Shown piece by piece: positions 38,401 through 50,560 of a DNA stretch of 64,000 bases. The position numbers and the translations under genes were made by a program. The first letter of the stretch is position 1. The number at the start of each line of letters is the position of its first letter. Location: NCBI GenBank assembly GCA_020650975.1, contig JAIPMN010170627.1:36734-100733 (forward strand), given 5' to 3'. The DNA comes from Apostichopus californicus (Eukaryota > Echinodermata > Holothuroidea > Aspidochirotida > Stichopodidae). The notes beneath the pieces were generated by a model. The model was not told the origin of the DNA and made no database searches. It saw only the letters and a program-made list of their open reading frames with translations.

Positions 38401-39643
38401 AGTCACAATACCATATCATAAGTGTTAGTTATTATAATGAGTGAATACTACTGTTTGTGGTGCTCATGAATATTAATCAGTCATGGGATCAGAGAACTAA
38501 ATTTTGATAATGACACACATGATTTTCACTGTTTGACCTCAAAATGACCTTTAACCTTTAGTTTTAGAACACTATTTTTTAAGCCAGTAACTTTTTTGGC
38601 AGGCAACTACATCCTGAATTTTTTTGTACAAACAGGGTGGTACTATATCTCTTCCACAAGAAATTAATCAGATTATTTCAACATCACGCAATTTGAGTGA
38701 TTGCCTGTCAAAGACGACCTTTATTGTACATCGGAGCAACTAAACAACTTGCTAAATTAATATTGAGAAAAGCTACAACCCTGAAATTTGTTTGGGTGTA
38801 AGGAATTAATACTTATAATTGAAGTATATAACCCTGACAGCTCTAACATGATTACTTTGGTAAACAATTTGCATCAAAGCCCCTTCCTCATGCTGAATCG
38901 CAGCATGAAATAGCAACTTTAGAAATGCAGAACTTGCAAATATATTATAGGAAAGCATTGTAATCATTATTTTGTAGTTTTTGGACTAGACAAAATAAAC
39001 TTTGAAAGAATCAAGTACCGTGAAGCAATGGTTTAGGAGCACTGTATCATTAAAAATAGCACACTCTTTAGTGAAACATACATCTTACCAACGCGTATGA
39101 ACGCACGTAAGAAAAATATACAGACTGTACTGTAACATGCCCAAGCAGTCTGTTTTCGCCCTTTGCTTTTGGCGGGAACATAGTAACGGACGGTCACTAC
39201 AGTACATGTCAGTATGTAAGGCAAATGAGTACCAAAGGGTGTCACGCTGATTCCAACCTTTCAAAGGTGTCATCTGACCCCTTACTACCTTAGTTTGACC
39301 CCCGTAATGTTTATCTACAGGTGCCAGTATGCAAATCAGTATCAAAGAGTGTCACGCTAACTCCAAAGGTGTCAACCGGCCCCGTCAAATTGTTTTGACA
39401 CCACATAGCCGGCATATTGCTGGACACCACAGTGGTGTATTTTGACACCTCTAACGGGGTAAAATTGATGATTACACCCAAATGGTGTCAACATAAGAAT
39501 GTGCATTCTCGGAGCGATGCAAGAATGACACTCTTCAAGGGGTCATTGTGAGTAACTGTGGGTGTAAAATGCGTAAAAATGGTGTCCAGAACACATATAC
39601 CCTTTAAAGGTGTCAATTGACACCCAATTTTATTTTCAGTGTA
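35421..39643. mobile_element. Candidate 4.2-kb DNA transposon with long structured inverted ends
   Basis: The left end TACACTTCCAAAAATAAA followed by GGTGTCATTTGACACC matches the reverse complement of the right end, TACACTGAAAATAAAATT followed by GGGTGTCAATTGACACC, and both continue TTTAAAGG. Each end carries a block of about 400 bp made of GGTGTC/GACACC and ACACCTTTAAAGGTGT words in both orientations (35421-35820; about 39230-39643). In the left block TGGGTCTTCAGGTAAGCA (35473-35490) is perfectly inverted at 35570-35587 and repeated at about 35728-35745. No clear target duplication is seen. The interior lacks a recognised transposase. Two independent small elements of one family remain possible. 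Confidence 0.55.
36381..36615 (-). CDS. Possible exon of unknown function
   Basis: The minus strand shows TTTGCCTATTTAACAG, a good acceptor, followed by an open frame of about 77 codons ending FFAVHYIFDLQ and a stop. The text includes LPLTAVIVCDVGVESESFQL and WTLIWMAFMGFFAVHYIF. A final aromatic segment 'YIF(D/N)LQ' recurs in my memory of uncharacterised invertebrate multi-exon proteins tied to transposons, but I cannot name the family. It lies inside the candidate element at 35.4-39.6 kb, so it might be a transposon exon. A second, Cys-rich frame overlaps it. Confidence 0.25.
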
Positions 39644-40820
39644 CAACTGATTAATTGTCAAGATTTGTGAATAGTGTAAAAATGAAACAAGAATTTCTAT
39701 GACTTAAGCCAAAAACAAGAGAGGGCGGTGGGAAAAAATGAAAAACTCTTTCCTTTACTGCTGCTGAAAGAGGAAAAAGAAACAATTATACTCTGTGAAG
39801 CATTTGCCTTTACAGACAAGCGACAACAACATAAATACCCTTCCCTATTTAAAGGACCCTTGGAAATTGCAACAGGAACTCAAAGGACATTTTCTCGGTG
39901 TTAAATCCAGCACAACATTGATTACTATTTAAGATAATCATGACACCCAAAAATATGTCCTTGAACTCAAGTCTCAGAAATCACTGCACATAACCCCCCC
40001 AAAAAAAAGAATTCAAGCGAGAATTTATTCTCGTCTACTCACAAGACTCGGCGAGCTGATCAATTATATGAAAACCCGAAACGAACTGAAGATTCAAAAC
40101 TGATAACAAACCCGTTGATTTGTATTACGATAAACTTAAACCTGGAAACTTACCACCTGTTTCACATCAATCCCTCATTTGATGAAATTTAAATGGAAAA
40201 TTTTCGTATCTAAAAACAGACGGTCCCCCCCCCCCCACCCCCAAAAAAAACAATTACTCGCCAAAACAACATATTATATATAATATAATATTTTCACTTT
40301 CATCAAATGCACAGTAAGGAAACAGTAAGAAACAGAAAAATAGTCAACCAGTAAAGGTAAACTAAAATCATATTCTGAAATACTTGGGTGGAGAAATACT
40401 ATTAAGATATAATACATATAATACATTACAATAATCATAATATATGATTAAGTAGCACAAGGATTCCCTAATCCTAAATCACTCTCGTCAAAGAAAACAA
40501 TATGGCGGCGTTCATAAACACATACACAACTGTAAAATATCCCAGGTAACAGACCCAAAAATATTGAAATGGCAAAAGACCCATAACACAAATCCAATGT
40601 GGGATACTAAAACTAATGAACATAATGAACTTAATTCCTGATTAACAACAATATAAACCGAAAGCTTATCTTAACCATAATATTACCTTACCACATACTT
40701 TTCGATAACACTCAAATAATTAAATACATTGTCCTCAAACTTATAAAAGATAAACTGTACATAACAACACTTCAATACCTTTAGATATAAGGCGATGTAT
40801 AAGATCTGTACTCTGCACTC
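39644..40820. other. Unannotated stretch
   Basis: No gene is recognised. It contains a poly-C tract (about 40226-40240) followed by an A-run, and AT-rich (TATAAT)n-like sequence near 40272-40290 and 40405-40445. Confidence 0.4.
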
Positions 40821-40829
40821 TTTGACAAG

Positions 40830-42030
40830 ACTGCATGGGGAGGCCCAGTTGTCGAACCAGGATATCAGGGGGTAACTCTCTTAACACATTCATACCAATT
40901 AACATCCGAGCATTACAATTTCAATTAACCACCAGGATCCCTCGACCAGGAATTACCGTACCGGCAATTACAAGGTCGGTCTGAAAATAACCTTTATAAG
41001 GAACTGAGGACCCTTTCGCTGTATTTAGAGACAGCCAATGCAATTGCTCTAGTTGAACATTTGGGAAGCATAAATTAAAAACATTTTCTGAAAGTCTGGT
41101 GACCTGAGACCCAGTGTCAATCAAAGCTTTTAATTTGGGTATTACTCCATTCTACAATAGTAACAGGGCACTCCCCTATAGTGGAATCAGATACATTAAC
41201 CAAATTTCAGCCCACCTGTAAACTTGAATGCGAAGCAACACCCATCGCCAGGCTCACGGGTCTGGGTGCATCTAGTTTTCCGACTGTTAAGGATGGTTTC
41301 TTTGGTTGGCACTGTTGGCTCTACAAGTACTAGCAAAATGACCCCTTTCGTGGCAACGGTAGCATTCTACTTGGCTGAGGTCCCTTCTTGATTGGTTGGG
41401 TCGCGACTGGTTTCTGGATTTGTTTGACCTTTGTCTGTGTGAACTTCTAGCTAAGTCTTCTTCGACTCTGCTAAGACGACTGTGGAAATTGCCTTGCTGT
41501 GTTCTAATTGTGTCAAGAACTTCCGTTTGACCCCGGACTGCTGTCGACAGGACTTGGATAGCATCTGCGATAGCCGTATCTGCCTGCACTGCGTTAGCAT
41601 GTTCGCGTCTTGAACGATGTGGAGGCAAGGAGTCTGCGTCGTCGGACATGTCCACTGCCCAGTCTCCGAGTTTTAGGAACGTAATTTTTGACTTGTCTTT
41701 CATCATTCTTTTCACCTCCCGTCTCAGCATCGCATCTGTGATGCCATCTCTGAACTGCTCTTTCAGAGTGGCCTGGGCATCGGAAGCACCTTTCACTCCA
41801 GACAATTTGTCCACCAAACTAAGCAAAGCATATGAAAAATCAGTTACTGACTCATCCTCCTCTGACTGCGATTACATATGTCTCCCATGAGGGAGCCAAG
41901 AGCTATTTTCTCCCCAAAAGTCTCCTGAAGGACACTAATTATTTTCTGTGCGTTTTTAGAGATATGTTCATGACGGTCTTTGATCTCAAATGCAATTACC
42001 CCATTCTGACTACAAACCCTCAATGCTAAT
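40830..42030 (-). mobile_element. LTR-retroelement fossil: gag with zinc knuckle and aspartic protease
   Basis: The minus strand carries a gag-like region (about 41287-42030) with a helical, charged middle, a coiled-coil-like stretch, and a CCHC zinc knuckle (CYRCHERGHFASTC) near 41310-41350. It is followed by a retropepsin-type protease with the active-site signature IDTGSQVTRLSE near 41090-41125 and a later LIGMNVL segment. The order and motifs fit the Ty3/gypsy kin. Reverse transcriptase, integrase and long terminal repeats were not found nearby, so only the 5' coding part of an element is present. It is broken, with a few interruptions, and looks moderately old. Confidence 0.75.
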
Positions 42031-43930
42031 TGATATACATGTACACGTCATAATTTTAATATCAAGACAATGTTTCTGATACTTTTTTACCTTTACTACT
42101 TACTGGACATTCATGTTAACATTGCTTATGCTTCCAAGTAAGGATTGATTCGATGGTTGCTTATGCCATTACAACAAAATGAGTCTAAATTACTGCCACC
42201 AGACTGATCCCTAAATTTTTACAATGGTTCAGGCATATTTAGAGCCACTTCCAATGTTAGCCAGAAGATGTAACTTCAATAAATTAATCTTCTCTTTCAT
42301 CTAACATCACATTAAACTAAATCTTGGCAAACTGTTTTCCAGTAACAAGTATCTACCATACTGAAAGCTAGTACAGTTGTTCCCATGTCACATTTAGAAC
42401 ACTTTTGATAAGTATATATGAACATGTATTGCACAATTGGAAGTGAAGTTGCATTTGAATCAAGAAACAGGAATTCCTACTATAGTCTGATCCAAGGAAG
42501 GGATCAATAGGGGGAAAAGACAGGCTGAAAAAAACAATCGGTAGTATGCAAACAAAATGTTGAGCAGGATCAAAGCGATACTTTAAATCTGATGTACTTA
42601 AATATTGTTGATGAATATAACAAGGCTCTCTTAACCAAAACACCCGAAATGTACACTCCAGAAGCTTACCCGAAACAATAATACAGGGTGTTGCTGAGTT
42701 CAAGCTGGAAACAGCCTCCCGACCACTGCTTGTCTCCTGGGAAAATAAAATATGTGCAACTTGAATGTGAGAACCTAAAACTTATACAAAGTTGTCTGGT
42801 GGCAGAAATGACAAATAATTGAAGGCAGAGCTCTTGATAACACTTTGATCTCGGCCCCATCCCACAAAGAGTAACCCAGAATCTTAGGTTTGATACATAG
42901 TCTGTTTTTAACTTGAAATCACACTCAAGTCCAAGACAAACTGTGTGGAACATGGCCCTAGTTAGGATATTAACATAGCAGTTAAATGTCACCTAGGTGT
43001 AGGTAAAATTATACTTAAGTAGCCATCATGATGGCAGTCTAAAAGACAGCTCATTACAAAATAATGTTTTATTATTGGCCATGTACAGCACAAAATTTGA
43101 CCAAGTCTGAATAAACATACTAAAAAGAATGCATGTGGCGTTACACCTTGAGTACACACATTGCTTTTGATCTAAGAACATATTCTGCACCTGCGGCATA
43201 GTCAGGTTGTTGTCATGGTGCTGATCTGCAACTCAATGTAAGGTGTCCTCTAAGGCTGATAAACATATCACTACAGAGACTATGACAATGTGATACTGCA
43301 ATTTTACTTGTAATCCCCACTTTGCCCTCCCTTGCTTTCAAATTATTCTTTCAACTAATTTATGCTTCATCTCTACCAGGGTGACATTGCACTTGGTAAT
43401 GTAGTCTTCAACCTTATCTTGCTATAACATTGCCAAGTTATTTGCCAGCATGATAACCTTTGCAAATAAATGAAATAGAAAAGAAATATCAGTTCACTTT
43501 ATAGAAATACTCACCTTTGATAGGTACAACAGGTTATCTACTTTCTCCCCAAAGTAGCAAGTCAGTAGCCATATTAATCCAGGCATCTCAGGAATAAGAT
43601 CGTTTGTTTCTGCTCTGGCAACTTCTATGGCATGAAAAACATATTTTAAAGGTGGCTATTTGGTAGCAACTTTCCTCAAATAGTGCATAACAGACTGACC
43701 TTTCGTATCTAAAGATTTATAAAGAGTAGGCATCGGTTCAATACCAACCAATTCATGACAGTGGCTCATCATATGAATACTTTTCAGGAGAAATTCTATT
43801 ATCCCTGAGATGGTTATGCTGCTTGTGTTGATCATTGTGCGGATAGTATAAACAACATTATCATGTTCATCCGAATGATATCTTCATCGCATTTATATTA
43901 ATTTTCATACATTTCCTTTTAGTTCAATGG
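42031..43930. other. Unannotated stretch
   Basis: No gene is recognised. Open frames at 42368-42992 (minus) have no domain resemblance. The sequence looks like ordinary non-coding DNA. Confidence 0.4.
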
Positions 43931-43933
43931 TTC

Positions 43934-44016
43934 TTTTTCGGGGGGATGTTTGCTTTTCCCTCTCTGGCAACCAAAAGGGTTGCCAGAGAGGGAAAACCAA
44001 ACATCCCCCCGAAAAA
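43934..44016. repeat. Near-perfect hairpin, 39-bp arms, 5-nt loop
   Basis: The left arm (43934-43972) begins TTTTTCGGGGGGATGTTTG and ends CTCTGGCAACC. The right arm (43978-44016) is its reverse complement with a single C-C mismatch (43953 with 43997). The loop is AAAAG. Thirty-eight of 39 positions pair. No target duplication was recognised. It may be the remnant of a fold-back element, a recent palindrome created by repair, or a precursor-like RNA hairpin. Confidence 0.95.
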
Positions 44017-44990
44017 TGTGATCTTCTATCACACTATTAAGTTCACACCTCAAACTGACAAATACTACTATATACTATTTTGTCACAATGGCTCAAACAA
44101 TAAGTATGACCACTGCATCAACTATTCCTTTACTGTAGCTCAGAATACTTGATTTTTCTGCACTAACAAAAATGCACATCTTTGTTCAAGGAAAGATAAC
44201 TACGGAGTGCATTATAAAGCGTTAATAAGTATGTATTAAATAGCAAATGAAATTTCGAACTTGTGGCCTATGATAGGCCAAGTGAGGAGTGAGTGTGTTC
44301 ACTCACATGAAAATAAAACTAAAGGAAGAAATTGTTAAATTTAGTCTAGGTGCAACATTTCTGCTGTGAAACATCCATGTATTCTTAACAATTTCTATGT
44401 CAATTGACAGCATTGATAATTGATATGTTTAATTGATGTTTCAAATATTGTTGTATAAAGATACACAGCCTAAGACGATATATGCTGAATGTACGGTATT
44501 GGACCCTGTGTAGAGCTGTGACATATTGAACACAGGCAATGTAACTGTATGCACAAACATCCATATCATATGGCCAAGTTCCATGATGATTGCTGAAGAA
44601 GCCATGAGTGGAAACAATTATGCTTCAGTGGAAGCAGGAGTCTTCCTTAAACTGGACAAGCTGACAATGGATACTAATAAAGCAAATTATCAAACCTTCA
44701 GACAGGCTGCATGATTTTATGCTTGTAGCAAGTACACACCTAGTTCCTGAAGAAGGATAGCATTATGAAGTTTAAGAACAAGAAATGCATCACTGTTACA
44801 TAAAATAGTGAACAGAATACAGCCAAATTGTAAGACTGAATTTGTACATTTGCATGTCATAAACAAACCTGCACTGTACTGAGTACCATAGACCTATTAT
44901 TTGTTACTCACTGTGGCTGAATCAAACTGTAACTATTTTAACTGCAGGGAAGCCACAATTTCAGGATGATTTACTTCCTGACCTTTTTCA
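44017..44990. other. Unannotated stretch
   Basis: AT-rich, no recognised gene or repeat. Confidence 0.4.
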
Positions 44991-45875
44991 ATGATTTTTT
45001 TTCAGGAAACATACTCCCTGCACTATCGCATGTGAACAAAGTGTGTCGCTCTGCAAGTCTTGGAATATGAAAGATTGGTCGTATAAGGAAATATATAGAT
45101 CGGCCGACTGCTCAACGACTTGTACACGCCTTCGTAACATCTCATCTCGATGCCAATAACAGTCTTCTCTATGGCCTACCAAATTCTGCCATTGCCAAGC
45201 TACAACGCGTGCAGAATAGTGCCGCTCGAGTTGTCCTGGGTGTAAGTGGTAGGGATGTTAACATAAATGCCTTGCGAAAGAACGAGCTCCATTTGCTTCC
45301 AGTGAAGGACCGCATTGTGTATAAAATTCTATTGCTTACTTACAAGTCACTGAACGGTCTTTCTCCTGCTTACATTAGAGATCTTCTCGCTGCTTACACC
45401 CCGGGACGCTCGCTCCGTTCAGCATCGCAGGCACTCCTCGTGGTCCCGAAAACCGTCTCAACCAAGAACTACGGAGATCGCGCTTTCTCGGTCGCTGCAC
45501 CGAAGCTTTGGAACGACCTACCACACCACATAAAGACTGCCAAATCTCTCGCCATATTTAAGAAAATTTTAAAAACACATCTTTTTAGTTTCTCTACGTG
45601 ATTTTGTCACTTTTATATACTCGTGGTTTTATCTAGACTGTTATTTTTGTATAACTCTATTTTATGTGCTTATCCTTTTTTTTTTATAGGTTTTGGTCTG
45701 TTTTATAGTCTTCTCGTGTTTTAACATTTTTGTGTTCGTATTTTACATATTGTTTAATTTTCATTTATGTGTTTTCTAGACTTTTCATTCCTTTTATTTC
45801 TCTTTTTTTTTCTATTTGTTTTAGGTTTTGTAAAGCGCCTAGAGGCCTTTTGGTATTTGGCGCTATATTAAGAAC

Positions 45876-45912
<37 letters not shown>
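44990..45912 (+). mobile_element. 5'-truncated LINE (CR1/L2-like), RT C-terminal part and 3' tail
   Basis: From about 45030 the plus strand encodes the C-terminal part of a CR1/L2-like reverse transcriptase protein: KVCRSASL, then RPTAQRLVHAFVTSHLD, LLYGLPNSAIAKLQRVQNSA and ARVVLGVSG. The frame 45209-45601 continues LPVKDRIVYKILLLTYKSLN, PAYIRDLL, GDRAFSVAAPKLWNDLP and FKKILKTHLF before a stop. There is a frame change near 45065. The 3' UTR contains TTTTGTAAAGCGCC and TTTGGCGCTATATTAAG, then (ATT)n at 45878-45908. The shorter copy at 6736 has the same tail arrangement. The long open stretch (130 codons) suggests a fairly young insertion. Catalytic RT motifs are absent from this truncated copy. 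Confidence 0.9.
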
Positions 45913-45913
<1 letters not shown>

Positions 45914-47690
45914 ATTATATGCCTGTAGCTGCTGTCTTTCTGACAGCGTATGCGGTACATTAACAAAGTTATGGCAATTCCTAGCACACCGTTAAAAAAA
46001 GAGTTGTTTTCTTTCCTCATGGTACTATTCTATTAACACCTTGAGCTAAACAATTTCATCCCATGATATTTGAGGAGCACAAACAAGCTGAACAATCCCT
46101 CTTAAACGTAGTTTATCTATTGTGAGCCAACTTGAAATACTTGATCTTGTCCATACTTCTTCCTGTACAAGTGACCTACACTGAGGAGGAACGTTGCCAA
46201 GAGTGAAATACACAGACAATATATTCCATTTATTTTGGCAGATCCAAGTTCATCAACTACTTCAGAGGTATCTTGGAATACAATAACCGACAGTGCATTT
46301 TCAACACTTCCAAAAAGTGTATTTTAATTGAAAACGTTTCCATCTGTTATATCTGTAAACCCTGGTAGCTGCATCTTGTTTGCTCCCGTCTGAATTTATT
46401 GGAATCAAGTCATTATCAATGAGAACTTTACTAGTCTGCAAGATGGGAACATAACGACAGTAATGCTTTTTCCTGAAATATCCCTCCCATGAGGAACAGC
46501 TTCTAGGGGAAACAAAATTCAGTGACTTAAAGAACTCGTTTCTACTATGTTTCGATCCAGTTCTCCCTTGTTACTGTCCACGGCAACATCCCACTCATTT
46601 CCGAAGTTAAGGTAATCTAATAATGAATGAGTCTTCGTCTTCGTTACGGTGACACATCCGCAAAAAGGGACAATATCTCACCACACACACGTCAAGAGAG
46701 TAATTAGTTAGATCTGACACGAGTACTGATATGAGTGACAGGATTCACAGAACCACTGGAACTACTAATGAGGTCTCAAGGCAGACTATTCCAATCCCTA
46801 ATTGTATTTGAATACGGTATTTGAATACGGTCATTACAAATGTTTTCGGCCTTCATTTAGCTGTAAGCCTAACTAGAACAGATTCTCGGCAAATTTCATA
46901 TATATTTCTTACTTCCTGTACAATAATTTGTACGGTTCATTCTCGGACTAATTGTTTCCCGTGCAGCTTAAGTAGAAATAATGCCAAACTTTTCGAAAAT
47001 TCCCCTTTTGACTGATCAGAATTACTCTCAACTTGTATGACATTGTCCTGTCAGTTCCCCAAATTTCATATCGAAACTTTCTTCTGCAGTAGTGGGCTTA
47101 TTACCATTGCCAGCTTCAACACCATAATTATTCCTCTTTTTAAAATTCTGAAATCTAATGTGAAACTTTTGTGACCATTTTTCACACGTTTTGCACACCA
47201 ATTTATGTGGCAACGAGGCAAATAAACCAAAAATTCTGTCATTTTGTGTTACCTTCACATGCATGAAATATACGATTGAAATACGATGAAATATACGAAT
47301 ATACGCATTCAACCGTCTCACCATTATTGATATGATTTTTGAGATGACTTCAAAATGCATGCAAATCAGAGCATTCTTTCTTAGAGTATGCAATAGCACA
47401 CTTCAGTGGTACCTTAACATAATGGAATCTGTTTGACAGCTCTACATGACTCTGGTCACGATGCTTCCTTGTTGAATGAACTTTCAGTGCTGTAAAAGCT
47501 GAAAATATGTATATGTATCCTTGAAAACAGCACAATGACACAATAAAAAGAAATCCTTGAAGACTAGTATCTCAAAGTAGTCAATTAAGCACAGTACTGA
47601 CAAACTGTTCTGAAAGTGAAAAACAACTTTTTTGCAAACAATACCATATTCAAACCACACATATATACTGGGAAACCAACGACAATATTG
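45913..47690. other. Unannotated stretch
   Basis: No gene is recognised. The direct duplication 'gtatttgaatacgg' occurs twice near 46805-46830. Open frames on the minus strand (47028-47541) show no family resemblance. Confidence 0.4.
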
Positions 47691-48340
47691 AAGCACAAAA
47701 TTTACTGCACTACAAATTAAATATTAGCATAAAAACCATAACAAGCATAATAAGTACTGTAAATTAATGCAAAAAGCTTAAACAAGTACTGCAAAGTACT
47801 TGGACAAGCATAAAGGACTAAAATGTAGCAAAAACGCATAACAAGAACTGTAAGGTACTGAAAAAAAGCACCAAAAGTACTGCAAAGTACATAAAAACCA
47901 TTAAAAGTACTGTTAAGTGCATATGAAGTGTTGCAAGGTAGCGAAAAACCTAAAAAAATTGCTGAAAAGAGCTAAAAATTGCTGCAAAGCACTGAAAAGA
48001 GCTCAAAATATAAAAAGTACTAAAAAAGCAAAACAACCGCTACAAATTACTAACAAAGCATAATATACAGCACTGAAAATATTCGAAATCAAATACTCTC
48101 CAAAACCTGGAAAACTGCTAAAAATTACCTCATAAAAAAGTGCTGCAAAGTAGTGAAGAAAATATAACAACATATATATGCTTATCACCTCTTGAAGTAA
48201 TTTCTAGGCAACTCAACAAGTACTTTGATAGAAAACAATTTTAAGCACTCAAAAAGCACTTAACAATATTAACAAGAGTTTCACAGGCATACAAAAAGTA
48301 CTTGAATTCCAAGCATTGCAAAGAAAAACATTCCCAAAAT
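47690..48340. repeat. Degenerate tandem array of 'aaaagtactgcaaagtac' words
   Basis: About 20 loosely conserved units of 25-35 bp share AAAAGTACTGCAAAGTACT and GCATAACAAG variants. No open frame of interest is seen. It directly precedes the Helitron fragment. Confidence 0.65.
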
Positions 48341-48792
48341 ATTAACACATTCTGATCAAGTGTTGTGATAAATATCCAAAATCCACAACTGCATTTCAGT
48401 CAATCACTCTCTATATGCACTATTATCCCAGCAAAACTGTTGTCCAAAAGGAGATTGTCCACAATATTCTGTCATGCCACGAATCCAAAAATTCAGTTAC
48501 AGACAGCGAAACAAGACAAGAAGAGAATCAAAGCAAAGCAAAATATAACATCAAACCAAACATGCCAGTCACAAACATATGCTAATAAAACTCTCTCTGA
48601 AAAAAAAAAGTAGAGCAACGTTTAGTTGGTCAAACGAAAATGACTGATATTAACTTGCAAAGTCTACACACTCATGACACGTTTACTTTCTTCCCTCCAG
48701 ATGACTTTTAGCGTGATGGAGAGATTGCTATATTAAAGCAGTGAATAACAGACAAAAACATTTATGCCAGTTCTTATCCAAATTTCCGAAAT

Positions 48793-50560
48793 ATGTACAG
48801 TCCAATATTGTATACTAATACTGCAACACCATGTAATATTTGGAGAATACTAGGTCATGGGAATTGTTTCTTTAGATCTTTGTCATTCATAATAACAAAG
48901 TCTGCAAATAATCATCATATCCTAAGACGCTTAATAGTGCAATCTCTTCTGGAATGTGACCTGCAATCTACTAGTAAATCTGTTCATGATTATATTGAAA
49001 CATCCCATATGTCAGATGATTCAGTGTGGGCTACTGAAGTGGAAATAATGACTGCTGCAAAACTTTTACAAACTGACATTTATACATATGCTGTATCTGG
49101 TAGTGAATGGAAATGGCTACGATTTCCAGCATGCGGTAGTCTCTCAGAAAGAGTAAATACAATTAAACGTGGAATTTACATTAAAAACACAAATAGAAAT
49201 CACTTTCATGTTATGTATGGACTTATTAATACTGATCTCTGTCTTGTAGCACAGAGTCTTGAATCTGCACAAGCAAATACAAGAAGAACTAAGCAGACAA
49301 AGCTTGTGGCAACAAAATAAAGATGAACAGAAACAGAAAGTGAACTTCACTAAATAACCTCCCAGTATTACCTGTTCCAATAGTACTAAACGAATGCAAA
49401 AACTTAGAGCAACTAACAGTGCATACAGAGAACAAGAAAGGAAAAAAGACATTATTTACCAAAGAACTACAAGACAATACAAGATGTACTGTCAAGAAAA
49501 ATGCAAACGAATATAAAAAGAATGAAAACCAAGAGGACAGATTGTGTGTACACTCAAAATGAAAGAACAAGAAACACCAAGCAAATGAAAGTTATCAGAC
49601 AACAACCGGAGTACTCTCAAAAATACAAAACAGGAAAGAAAGAAAGAAGACAGAATCAGGAGTATTCTCAAAAGGAAAAGAAACAAAACATCAAACGAAT
49701 GAAAGACACAGGGCGAAAACCAGAGTATTCTCAAAATGAAAAGAAACAAAACATAAAACGAATGAAAGACACAAGACAAAAAGTTGAATATTCTCAAAAT
49801 AAACAGAAACAAAACATCAAACGAATGAACACTACTCGCAAAAATGACACGTACACTCCCAGAAAAACAATAGAATCAAGAACGAATGGCACAAGATAGA
49901 ACAGATGCACAGTTTGCAGCTAATGAAATCAAATCAAAATACAACAAGAGAACCAGCTGTAACACTTCATCAATTCAACAAGGTTTTCTCAACTGTATTT
50001 CACTAGGTCCAGAATTAGTGTGCTGTTGTTGTGAACAGTTATGGTATAGAGAAAGTGTCACTAGCTTTGTACAGAAAACAGGAAAATGTACATGCAGCAT
50101 TGCTGTACACAATCCTTCTATCGACAACAAATTCTGGATATGTAGTACCTGCAAGGAATTTATTAATTCTGATAAGATACCACCGTTAAGCCTAAAAAAA
50201 TAACGTGAAATTTGTGACAGTTCGAAAAGAATTACAATTGCATTCTCTTGAAGATAAATTAGTAGCTCTTCGTATACCATTTCTGTAAATTCGAGAACTT
50301 CCAAGACGGCGACAATTGAATCTGGAAGGAAATGTGGTAAATGTTGCAGCTGATGTGAAGTACATGTAGACTATTACCACGCAAGCTAAATGAAAGCATG
50401 GCCATTCCTGTCAAGTTTATACAATAAAGTAATTGATGCTGCAAAATGGCTAGTTGCAAACAGTCAATTATACAAAGATGAAAGAGTCTCAATTGATCAG
50501 AATTGGAATGATGGTGTATGCGGTTATGTTGCAATTAACAGGGGAGTGAACCTTTCATAT
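48793..50560 (+). mobile_element. Helitron (Helentron-type) coding fragment: OTU protease-like domain, charged repeats, DUF6570-like region
   Basis: The first frame (48793-49320) carries an OTU-like cysteine protease fold: LGHGNCFFRSLSF (nucleophile Cys) and, near the end, NRNHFHVMYG with the His. Most OTU domains have GDGNC; here the Asp is His, so the triad may be impaired. A Lys/Arg/Gln-rich section follows (49500-49870) with a 21-residue repeat (EYSQNEKKQNIKRMKDT). The next frame (49886-50203) has FLNCISLGPELVCCCCEQLW and FWICSTCKEFINSDKIPPLS. After 50203 another frame gives LHSLEDKLVALRIPF, LPRRRQLNLEGNVVNVAADV and then NKVIDAAKWLVANSQLYKDE. This order is that of Helitron/PIF1-helicase polyproteins with an OTU domain and DUF6570. 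Frame changes at about 49330-49500, 49880 and 50200 and stops are present. The Rep nuclease and helicase are missing: the similarity stops near 50560. Confidence 0.85.
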
